DNA from: Siphonodentalium dalli
Taxonomy: Eukaryota > Mollusca > Scaphopoda > Gadilida > Siphonodentaliidae
Direction of reading: 5' to 3'
DNA length: 64,000 nucleotides
NCBI GenBank assembly: GCA_032622095.1
Contig: CP136061.1
Span: 265,146,077 to 265,210,076, forward strand
Below are positions 26,101 to 37,900 of this stretch, piece after piece. The position numbers were made by a program, and so were the translations under genes. Position 1 is the stretch's first letter, and each line of letters opens with the position of its first letter. The notes beneath the pieces were generated by a model. The model saw only the letters and a list, made by a program, of their open reading frames with translations, made no database searches and was not told the origin of the DNA.

Positions 26101-28928
26101 AGGAGAAAAATAATAAATTGAATAACAATATACTTCCATATTAAAATATGGAAGTATAATAAGGGATTCGCACGGAATTGATTGGTATGTCGATAGTATG
26201 GTTTATTGACATTTCTGTGTTCAGTTGGAACGTTCTGGCGTGACCCCCACCCTTGCCTCGAAATTAGGTGATGCGTGTAGAAAAGTCGCCATATCTCGGC
26301 CAATCTTCGAGATATCGAGCTAATTTTTGCGTCATTGTGTTCGCATTTGATGCCCCTTTAATATTTAGTAGGGTTCTAGTAAGATATTGTGGCGATATTC
26401 TACTATATAGACCTATATTAATGCTGTTCAGTACATACATTTCGATTATATCTGGCTTCCATCGACATAATAAGGCAAGTCGGTAATCGTTTAAAAGTAT
26501 TATAAATTCCCCACCGAATGACACTAAACAATTGACGATTGGTTGAAGGAATTTGAATTCATAGTGCATCTTCTGTAAACTTGAAAAAAATGAAGGGGCC
26601 ACAATTTCTACATTTTTCAACCGATTCACAAAATTCACTCATAATGTCACTCGGTATATCTTATAGATACTTCACAACAATTTTGGTTCAAATCGGAGAC
26701 CAAAAAAATATGACAATTTTTGCCCCCTCCCTAATATGGACCAATGTTTTTGGATCTTCGTCAAAATTGCACCATTTCGTCTTCTTTCTATGGATAACAC
26801 GCTCACATAAACCAAATCCAGTTCGCGTGCGTCGTCTAGGAGGAGTTTTGTCCACAAGCACTTTCTCCTCAATCGATGTATGAATACAATTTTCGATGGT
26901 CTGTAACTTGGACATTTCTCAACCGATTTACAAAATTCTTTCAGGAGGATCATTAGTACACCCTATAGATACACGACAGTAAAAATAGTTGAAATCATCG
27001 AAAAACAAAATTGCGAAAATTTTGCCCCCACCCAAAACCCAAAAATATAAGTCCGTCCCTGTTCAAAACTTGTTTTCGTAGCAAGTTGATAACGGGTAAC
27101 TACATAAAATCTCTCAAATATGGATACCGTGCATGTTATAGGCGGTTACATGATATGAAATAAATCGAATTTTGCGAATCATGGGCGACAACTCTGTAGA
27201 AAAAGCGCGGACATAAATTATAATGTATGGATTCAATAGGGAATCCTGAGTTCTACATATGGTCCAAATTTTGAGTCTCTGCTGCTCATACTTTTCGAGA
27301 TACAGCAACCCCATTTTTTCACAAAAAGGGAGATAACTCTGTAAACCAAACGTGGACAACATCCTATATACTCTTATTAGTTAGAAATAGTATAGGTCTA
27401 TATGCATACGAAATTTCAGCTCCCTATCTCTTGTACTTCCGGAGATATAAGAGTTGAAAAATTGCTTAGAATAATAATAATAGAGGAGAAAAATAATAAA
27501 TTGAATAACAATATACTTCCATATTAAAATATGGAAGTATAATAAGGGATTCGCACGGAATTGATTGGTATGTCGATAGTATGGTTTATTGACATTTCTG
27601 TGTTCAGTTGGAACGTTCTGGCGTGACCCCCACCCTTGCCTCGGAATTAGGTGATGCGTGTAGAAAAGTCGCCATATCTCGGCCAATCTTCGAGATATCG
27701 AGCTAATTTTTGCGTCATTGTGTTCGCATTTGATGCCCCTTTAATATTTAGTAGGGTTCTAGTAAGATATTGTGGCGATATTCTACTATATAGACCTATA
27801 TTAATGCTGTTCAGTACATACATTTCGATTATATCTGGCTTCCATCGACATAATAAGGCAAGTCGGTAATCGTTTAAAAGTATTATAAATTCCCCACCGA
27901 ATGACACTAAACAATTGACGATTGGTTGAAGGAATTTGAATTCATAGTGCATCTTCTGTAAACTTGAAAAAAATGAAGGGGCCACAATTTCTACATTTTT
28001 CAACCGATTCACAAAATTCACTCATAATGTCACTCGGTATATCTTATAGATACTTCACAACAATTTTGGTTCAAATCGGAGACCAAAAAAATATGACAAT
28101 TTTTGCCCCCTCCCTAATATGGACCAATGTTTTTGGATCTTCGTCAAAATTGCACCATTTCGTCTTCTTTCTATGGATAACACGCTCACATAAACCAAAT
28201 CCAGTTCGCGTGCGTCGTCTAGGAGGAGTTTTGTCCACAAGCACTTTCTCCTCAATCGATGTATGAATACAATTTTCGATGGTCTGTAACTTGGACATTT
28301 CTCAACCGATTTACAAAATTCTTTCAGGAGGATCATTAGTACACCCTATAGATACACGACAGTAAAAATAGTTGAAATCATCGAAAAACAAAATTGCGAA
28401 AATTTTGCCCCCACCCAAAACCCAAAAATATAAGTCCGTCCCTGTTCAAAACTTGTTTTCGTAGCAAGTTGATAACGGGTAACTACATAAAATCTCTCAA
28501 ATATGGATACCGTGCATGTTATAGGCGGTTACATGATATGAAATAAATCGAATTTTGCGAATCATGGGCGACAACTCTGTAGAAAAAGCGCGGACATAAA
28601 TTATAATGTATGGATTCAATAGGGAATCCTGAGTTCTACATATGGTCCAAATTTTGAGTCTCTGCTGCTCATACTTTTCGAGATACAGCAACCCCATTTT
28701 TTCACAAAAAGGGAGATAACTCTGTAAACCAAACGTGGACAACATCCTATATACTCTTATTAGTTAGAAATAGTATAGGTCTATATGCATACGAAATTTC
28801 AGCTCCCTATCTCTTGTACTTCCGGAGATATAAGAGTTGAAAAATTGCTTAGAATAATAATAATAGAGGAGAAAAATAATAAATTGAATAACAATATACT
28901 TCCATATTAAAATATGGAAGTATAATAA

Positions 28929-31900
28929 TGAAAAATAATCGAAAAAGGGCCATAACTCTGTCAAAATATATTGGACCAACATCCGGATAGCATTATTTTT
29001 AGTAGACCTTAGATGCATACATTCGCTAGAGATTTCGCGGTCCTCCTCCCATTAGTTTCTGAGTATTTCCAATTAAACAGAAAACGGCCGCAGTAGAAAA
29101 ACAATATACTTCCTTGGTTACACCATGGAAGTATAATAATAGGGCAAATCATGAGCTCAATAAATCGCAGTTAAGGGACGGAAAATATGAATTAGGATGA
29201 TTATATCTTTCCCTTAACATGTGTGGGTTGATCTCAAGTGTTTGGGAGTGACCCCACCCCTGCCTCGAAATTGGGTGACGGGATTGGGAAATAGTCAAAC
29301 CCGGCCCAAAATGCGAATTTTGAGAGCCCGTAACTCCGTTATTTTCCAATGGATTTAAAAATTGTTTTGAGTATTGTGATCAGCTACTTACATTGATTAT
29401 TTGTTATAAATTTTGTCTGATTCAGAGACGAATAACATTTTGTTTATTGGAAAGAATACGGGCCCACATTCAAAGTTCGAGGGCCCAAATCTCCGCCATT
29501 TTTTAACGGATTTACAATCTGTTTTCAGTTTTATGATCAACGTGTATGGTATATGTTATATATCAAGTTTCATATGATTCGGAGACGAAATAAATTTTGG
29601 TACCCCGGACCACCCCTCCCCTGACCCACAACACTGAACCGACACTGGCAAAATTTGGCTCATCGCGTGCTCTCTTCAGACCGCACGCATTGGCGTATCA
29701 GTTGACATCCAAAGTTTGACATCTTCGGAGGAGATGTGATCACAAGCATATGGGGCCAAATTTGCATTGTTTGAAGGCCCACAACTCTGACATTTTTCAA
29801 TGGATTTTCGAAATTCTTTCAGTTTCTAGATCGGTTGGCGGTATGGATGTTATATTCCAAGTTTCATCCGATTCGGAGAAGAATACAAAATTGGTACCCC
29901 GGACCACCCCTCCCCTGACCCACAACACTGAACCGACACTGGCAAAATTTGGCCCATCGCGTGCTCTCTTCAGACCGCACGCACTGGGATATCAGACGAC
30001 ATCCAAAGTTCGACATCTTCGGAGGAGATAGGGTCACAAGCACATGGGACCAAATTGCAAACTTTGAGGGCCCGTAACTCTTGCATTTCTTCTCGGATTA
30101 CAAAAATCCTTTCCGGTATGGGTTTGTTTTCGTTCAGGGAATCTACATACTTAAATAGATGAATGTCAATAATAAAAAAAAATTGCGAAAATATTGCCCC
30201 CACCCCAGTGTAAAAATATATGTCCAACCCTGTCAAATTTTCTTCCTCGGACTAAGCTGACAACGGTCAACACGACTACAAAAACCAAATACAGTTATCT
30301 GGAATGATACGGGAGGACAACAGAGTACAATAAAATAGAGGTTTGCCAACTATGGGCGGTAACTCTTCAGGGAAAGGGCGGACCCAAGTTTTTATGCCCG
30401 TGGGCAGTAGTGCATATCGAGATGTGCATACGGTCTAATTTTCGATGCTCTGCTTCTTATAATTTCCGAGATAATAAAATGACATTTTTTCAAATAAAGG
30501 GAGATAACTCCTCGGGGAAAACGCGGACAATATTTGTTATGCGACGATGGCATACAACTCTTTGATCCCAAGATACGTACCAAGTTTTAGTGTGCTACTC
30601 CTGGTACTTTTCGAGTAATAAGGGTTGCAAAAGTGTCCAGTATAATAATAATAATAATAATGAAAAATAATCGAAAAAGGGCCATAACTCTGTCAAAATA
30701 TATTGGACCAACATCCGGATAGCATTATTTTTAGTAGACCTTAGATGCATACATTCGCTAGAGATTTCGCGGTCCTCCTCCCATTAGTTTCTGAGTATTT
30801 CCAATTAAACAGAAAACGGCCGCAGTAGAAAAACAATATACTTCCTTGGTTACACCATGGAAGTATAATAATAGGGCAAATCATGAGCTCAATAAATCGC
30901 AGTTAAGGGACGGAAAATATGAATTAGGATGATTATATCTTTCCCTTAACATGTGTGGGTTGATCTCAAGTGTTTGGGAGTGACCCCACCCCTGCCTCGA
31001 AATTGGGTGACGGGATTGGGAAATAGTCAAACCCGGCCCAAAATGCGAATTTTGAGAGCCCGTAACTCCGTTATTTTCCAATGGATTTAAAAATTGTTTT
31101 GAGTATTGTGATCAGCTACTTACATTGATTATTTGTTATAAATTTTGTCTGATTCAGAGACGAATAACATTTTGTTTATTGGAAAGAATACGGGCCCACA
31201 TTCAAAGTTCGAGGGCCCAAATCTCCGCCATTTTTTAACGGATTTACAATCTGTTTTCAGTTTTATGATCAACGTGTATGGTATATGTTATATATCAAGT
31301 TTCATATGATTCGGAGACGAAATAAATTTTGGTACCCCGGACCACCCCTCCCCTGACCCACAACACTGAACCGACACTGGCAAAATTTGGCTCATCGCGT
31401 GCTCTCTTCAGACCGCACGCATTGGCGTATCAGTTGACATCCAAAGTTTGACATCTTCGGAGGAGATGTGATCACAAGCATATGGGGCCAAATTTGCATT
31501 GTTTGAAGGCCCACAACTCTGACATTTTTCAATGGATTTTCGAAATTCTTTCAGTTTCTAGATCGGTTGGCGGTATGGATGTTATATTCCAAGTTTCATC
31601 CGATTCGGAGAAGAATACAAAATTGGTACCCCGGACCACCCCTCCCCTGACCCACAACACTGAACCGACACTGGCAAAATTTGGCCCATCGCGTGCTCTC
31701 TTCAGACCGCACGCACTGGGATATCAGACGACATCCAAAGTTCGACATCTTCGGAGGAGATAGGGTCACAAGCACATGGGACCAAATTGCAAACTTTGAG
31801 GGCCCGTAACTCTTGCATTTCTTCTCGGATTACAAAAATCCTTTCCGGTATGGGTTTGTTTTCGTTCAGGGAATCTACATACTTAAATAGATGAATGTCA

Positions 31901-34900
31901 ATAATAAAAAAAAATTGCGAAAATATTGCCCCCACCCCAGTGTAAAAATATATGTCCAACCCTGTCAAATTTTCTTCCTCGGACTAAGCTGACAACGGTC
32001 AACACGACTACAAAAACCAAATACAGTTATCTGGAATGATACGGGAGGACAACAGAGTACAATAAAATAGAGGTTTGCCAACTATGGGCGGTAACTCTTC
32101 AGGGAAAGGGCGGACCCAAGTTTTTATGCCCGTGGGCAGTAGTGCATATCGAGATGTGCATACGGTCTAATTTTCGATGCTCTGCTTCTTATAATTTCCG
32201 AGATAATAAAATGACATTTTTTCAAATAAAGGGAGATAACTCCTCGGGGAAAACGCGGACAATATTTGTTATGCGACGATGGCATACAACTCTTTGATCC
32301 CAAGATACGTACCAAGTTTTAGTGTGCTACTCCTGGTACTTTTCGAGTAATAAGGGTTGCAAAAGTGTCCAGTATAATAATAATAATAATAATGAAAAAT
32401 AATCGAAAAAGGGCCATAACTCTGTCAAAATATATTGGACCAACATCCGGATAGCATTATTTTTAGTAGACCTTAGATGCATACATTCGCTAGAGATTTC
32501 GCGGTCCTCCTCCCATTAGTTTCTGAGTATTTCCAATTAAACAGAAAACGGCCGCAGTAGAAAAACAATATACTTCCTTGGTTACACCATGGAAGTATAA
32601 TAATAGGGCAAATCATGAGCTCAATAAATCGCAGTTAAGGGACGGAAAATATGAATTAGGATGATTATATCTTTCCCTTAACATGTGTGGGTTGATCTCA
32701 AGTGTTTGGGAGTGACCCCACCCCTGCCTCGAAATTGGGTGACGGGATTGGGAAATAGTCAAACCCGGCCCAAAATGCGAATTTTGAGAGCCCGTAACTC
32801 CGTTATTTTCCAATGGATTTAAAAATTGTTTTGAGTATTGTGATCAGCTACTTACATTGATTATTTGTTATAAATTTTGTCTGATTCAGAGACGAATAAC
32901 ATTTTGTTTATTGGAAAGAATACGGGCCCACATTCAAAGTTCGAGGGCCCAAATCTCCGCCATTTTTTAACGGATTTACAATCTGTTTTCAGTTTTATGA
33001 TCAACGTGTATGGTATATGTTATATATCAAGTTTCATATGATTCGGAGACGAAATAAATTTTGGTACCCCGGACCACCCCTCCCCTGACCCACAACACTG
33101 AACCGACACTGGCAAAATTTGGCTCATCGCGTGCTCTCTTCAGACCGCACGCATTGGCGTATCAGTTGACATCCAAAGTTTGACATCTTCGGAGGAGATG
33201 TGATCACAAGCATATGGGGCCAAATTTGCATTGTTTGAAGGCCCACAACTCTGACATTTTTCAATGGATTTTCGAAATTCTTTCAGTTTCTAGATCGGTT
33301 GGCGGTATGGATGTTATATTCCAAGTTTCATCCGATTCGGAGAAGAATACAAAATTGGTACCCCGGACCACCCCTCCCCTGACCCACAACACTGAACCGA
33401 CACTGGCAAAATTTGGCCCATCGCGTGCTCTCTTCAGACCGCACGCACTGGGATATCAGACGACATCCAAAGTTCGACATCTTCGGAGGAGATAGGGTCA
33501 CAAGCACATGGGACCAAATTGCAAACTTTGAGGGCCCGTAACTCTTGCATTTCTTCTCGGATTACAAAAATCCTTTCCGGTATGGGTTTGTTTTCGTTCA
33601 GGGAATCTACATACTTAAATAGATGAATGTCAATAATAAAAAAAAATTGCGAAAATATTGCCCCCACCCCAGTGTAAAAATATATGTCCAACCCTGTCAA
33701 ATTTTCTTCCTCGGACTAAGCTGACAACGGTCAACACGACTACAAAAACCAAATACAGTTATCTGGAATGATACGGGAGGACAACAGAGTACAATAAAAT
33801 AGAGGTTTGCCAACTATGGGCGGTAACTCTTCAGGGAAAGGGCGGACCCAAGTTTTTATGCCCGTGGGCAGTAGTGCATATCGAGATGTGCATACGGTCT
33901 AATTTTCGATGCTCTGCTTCTTATAATTTCCGAGATAATAAAATGACATTTTTTCAAATAAAGGGAGATAACTCCTCGGGGAAAACGCGGACAATATTTG
34001 TTATGCGACGATGGCATACAACTCTTTGATCCCAAGATACGTACCAAGTTTTAGTGTGCTACTCCTGGTACTTTTCGAGTAATAAGGGTTGCAAAAGTGT
34101 CCAGTATAATAATAATAATAATAATGAAAAATAATCGAAAAAGGGCCATAACTCTGTCAAAATATATTGGACCAACATCCGGATAGCATTATTTTTAGTA
34201 GACCTTAGATGCATACATTCGCTAGAGATTTCGCGGTCCTCCTCCCATTAGTTTCTGAGTATTTCCAATTAAACAGAAAACGGCCGCAGTAGAAAAACAA
34301 TATACTTCCTTGGTTACACCATGGAAGTATAATAATAGGGCAAATCATGAGCTCAATAAATCGCAGTTAAGGGACGGAAAATATGAATTAGGATGATTAT
34401 ATCTTTCCCTTAACATGTGTGGGTTGATCTCAAGTGTTTGGGAGTGACCCCACCCCTGCCTCGAAATTGGGTGACGGGATTGGGAAATAGTCAAACCCGG
34501 CCCAAAATGCGAATTTTGAGAGCCCGTAACTCCGTTATTTTCCAATGGATTTAAAAATTGTTTTGAGTATTGTGATCAGCTACTTACATTGATTATTTGT
34601 TATAAATTTTGTCTGATTCAGAGACGAATAACATTTTGTTTATTGGAAAGAATACGGGCCCACATTCAAAGTTCGAGGGCCCAAATCTCCGCCATTTTTT
34701 AACGGATTTACAATCTGTTTTCAGTTTTATGATCAACGTGTATGGTATATGTTATATATCAAGTTTCATATGATTCGGAGACGAAATAAATTTTGGTACC
34801 CCGGACCACCCCTCCCCTGACCCACAACACTGAACCGACACTGGCAAAATTTGGCTCATCGCGTGCTCTCTTCAGACCGCACGCATTGGCGTATCAGTTG

Positions 34901-37900
34901 ACATCCAAAGTTTGACATCTTCGGAGGAGATGTGATCACAAGCATATGGGGCCAAATTTGCATTGTTTGAAGGCCCACAACTCTGACATTTTTCAATGGA
35001 TTTTCGAAATTCTTTCAGTTTCTAGATCGGTTGGCGGTATGGATGTTATATTCCAAGTTTCATCCGATTCGGAGAAGAATACAAAATTGGTACCCCGGAC
35101 CACCCCTCCCCTGACCCACAACACTGAACCGACACTGGCAAAATTTGGCCCATCGCGTGCTCTCTTCAGACCGCACGCACTGGGATATCAGACGACATCC
35201 AAAGTTCGACATCTTCGGAGGAGATAGGGTCACAAGCACATGGGACCAAATTGCAAACTTTGAGGGCCCGTAACTCTTGCATTTCTTCTCGGATTACAAA
35301 AATCCTTTCCGGTATGGGTTTGTTTTCGTTCAGGGAATCTACATACTTAAATAGATGAATGTCAATAATAAAAAAAAATTGCGAAAATATTGCCCCCACC
35401 CCAGTGTAAAAATATATGTCCAACCCTGTCAAATTTTCTTCCTCGGACTAAGCTGACAACGGTCAACACGACTACAAAAACCAAATACAGTTATCTGGAA
35501 TGATACGGGAGGACAACAGAGTACAATAAAATAGAGGTTTGCCAACTATGGGCGGTAACTCTTCAGGGAAAGGGCGGACCCAAGTTTTTATGCCCGTGGG
35601 CAGTAGTGCATATCGAGATGTGCATACGGTCTAATTTTCGATGCTCTGCTTCTTATAATTTCCGAGATAATAAAATGACATTTTTTCAAATAAAGGGAGA
35701 TAACTCCTCGGGGAAAACGCGGACAATATTTGTTATGCGACGATGGCATACAACTCTTTGATCCCAAGATACGTACCAAGTTTTAGTGTGCTACTCCTGG
35801 TACTTTTCGAGTAATAAGGGTTGCAAAAGTGTCCAGTATAATAATAATAATAATAATGAAAAATAATCGAAAAAGGGCCATAACTCTGTCAAAATATATT
35901 GGACCAACATCCGGATAGCATTATTTTTAGTAGACCTTAGATGCATACATTCGCTAGAGATTTCGCGGTCCTCCTCCCATTAGTTTCTGAGTATTTCCAA
36001 TTAAACAGAAAACGGCCGCAGTAGAAAAACAATATACTTCCTTGGTTACACCATGGAAGTATAATAATAGGGCAAATCATGAGCTCAATAAATCGCAGTT
36101 AAGGGACGGAAAATATGAATTAGGATGATTATATCTTTCCCTTAACATGTGTGGGTTGATCTCAAGTGTTTGGGAGTGACCCCACCCCTGCCTCGAAATT
36201 GGGTGACGGGATTGGGAAATAGTCAAACCCGGCCCAAAATGCGAATTTTGAGAGCCCGTAACTCCGTTATTTTCCAATGGATTTAAAAATTGTTTTGAGT
36301 ATTGTGATCAGCTACTTACATTGATTATTTGTTATAAATTTTGTCTGATTCAGAGACGAATAACATTTTGTTTATTGGAAAGAATACGGGCCCACATTCA
36401 AAGTTCGAGGGCCCAAATCTCCGCCATTTTTTAACGGATTTACAATCTGTTTTCAGTTTTATGATCAACGTGTATGGTATATGTTATATATCAAGTTTCA
36501 TATGATTCGGAGACGAAATAAATTTTGGTACCCCGGACCACCCCTCCCCTGACCCACAACACTGAACCGACACTGGCAAAATTTGGCTCATCGCGTGCTC
36601 TCTTCAGACCGCACGCATTGGCGTATCAGTTGACATCCAAAGTTTGACATCTTCGGAGGAGATGTGATCACAAGCATATGGGGCCAAATTTGCATTGTTT
36701 GAAGGCCCACAACTCTGACATTTTTCAATGGATTTTCGAAATTCTTTCAGTTTCTAGATCGGTTGGCGGTATGGATGTTATATTCCAAGTTTCATCCGAT
36801 TCGGAGAAGAATACAAAATTGGTACCCCGGACCACCCCTCCCCTGACCCACAACACTGAACCGACACTGGCAAAATTTGGCCCATCGCGTGCTCTCTTCA
36901 GACCGCACGCACTGGGATATCAGACGACATCCAAAGTTCGACATCTTCGGAGGAGATAGGGTCACAAGCACATGGGACCAAATTGCAAACTTTGAGGGCC
37001 CGTAACTCTTGCATTTCTTCTCGGATTACAAAAATCCTTTCCGGTATGGGTTTGTTTTCGTTCAGGGAATCTACATACTTAAATAGATGAATGTCAATAA
37101 TAAAAAAAAATTGCGAAAATATTGCCCCCACCCCAGTGTAAAAATATATGTCCAACCCTGTCAAATTTTCTTCCTCGGACTAAGCTGACAACGGTCAACA
37201 CGACTACAAAAACCAAATACAGTTATCTGGAATGATACGGGAGGACAACAGAGTACAATAAAATAGAGGTTTGCCAACTATGGGCGGTAACTCTTCAGGG
37301 AAAGGGCGGACCCAAGTTTTTATGCCCGTGGGCAGTAGTGCATATCGAGATGTGCATACGGTCTAATTTTCGATGCTCTGCTTCTTATAATTTCCGAGAT
37401 AATAAAATGACATTTTTTCAAATAAAGGGAGATAACTCCTCGGGGAAAACGCGGACAATATTTGTTATGCGACGATGGCATACAACTCTTTGATCCCAAG
37501 ATACGTACCAAGTTTTAGTGTGCTACTCCTGGTACTTTTCGAGTAATAAGGGTTGCAAAAGTGTCCAGTATAATAATAATAATAATAATGAAAAATAATC
37601 GAAAAAGGGCCATAACTCTGTCAAAATATATTGGACCAACATCCGGATAGCATTATTTTTAGTAGACCTTAGATGCATACATTCGCTAGAGATTTCGCGG
37701 TCCTCCTCCCATTAGTTTCTGAGTATTTCCAATTAAACAGAAAACGGCCGCAGTAGAAAAACAATATACTTCCTTGGTTACACCATGGAAGTATAATAAT
37801 AGGGCAAATCATGAGCTCAATAAATCGCAGTTAAGGGACGGAAAATATGAATTAGGATGATTATATCTTTCCCTTAACATGTGTGGGTTGATCTCAAGTG

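Larger units (their letters stand above)
8065..28928 (-). mobile_element. Giant Helentron/HINE-like element with satellite core, copy 1
   Basis: A 20,864-bp unit: linker (8065-10291) plus array B (10292-28928), interrupting an A/C monomer in its (TAA)n tract. Joining the left flank ending AATAATAATAA to the right flank starting TGAAAAATAATCG rebuilds the uninterrupted C-monomer sequence. Read on the minus strand, the 5' end is the B palindrome (28895-28924). The 3' end is ATATGGAAGTAT (complement of 8099-8110), a hairpin (8075-8097), six bases, then CTAG with flanking T. Helitron-class elements have a 3' hairpin about 10 nt from a CTRR end and no target duplication. Helentron-associated elements add subterminal inverted repeats and tandem cores. 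No Rep/helicase gene is present, so it would be non-autonomous. A canonical 5' TC is not seen, and the microsatellite blurs the exact 5' end. Alternative: an ordinary satellite boundary that looks terminal by chance. Confidence 0.6.
10292..28928. repeat. Tandem array B, copy 1 (1383-bp monomer)
   Basis: Opens with a 658-bp partial monomer (10292-10949) beginning AATTTTCGATGG, followed by 13 full monomers starting at 10950 and every 1383 bp (12333, 13716, 15099 and so on to 27546). It ends at 28928, exactly at a monomer end. Copies look almost identical. Differences I saw are A to C at 25623, 27006 and 28389 (the last three copies of an A-tract), G to A at 26261, and two bases near 10304 in the first partial copy. 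Every monomer carries overlapping open frames on both strands (for example minus 124 codons and plus 100 codons over the same DNA). None has a recognisable domain; array-wide conservation is explained by repeat identity. Confidence 0.97.

Noticed and set aside
10292-28928. CRISPR array or prokaryotic plasmid/Borg-type tandem repeats
   Set aside because: Monomers are 1.4 kb with no short direct repeats and unique spacers, no cas genes and no prokaryotic genes of any kind in 64 kb. Microsatellites and palindromic satellite ends point to a eukaryote.
8065-28928. Cut-and-paste TIR transposon or MITE
   Set aside because: The inverted repeats are subterminal rather than terminal on the left, no target-site duplication can be defined, and the hairpin-CTAG arrangement fits Helitron-class ends better. 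The microsatellite target could hide a short TAA duplication, so this is not fully excluded.
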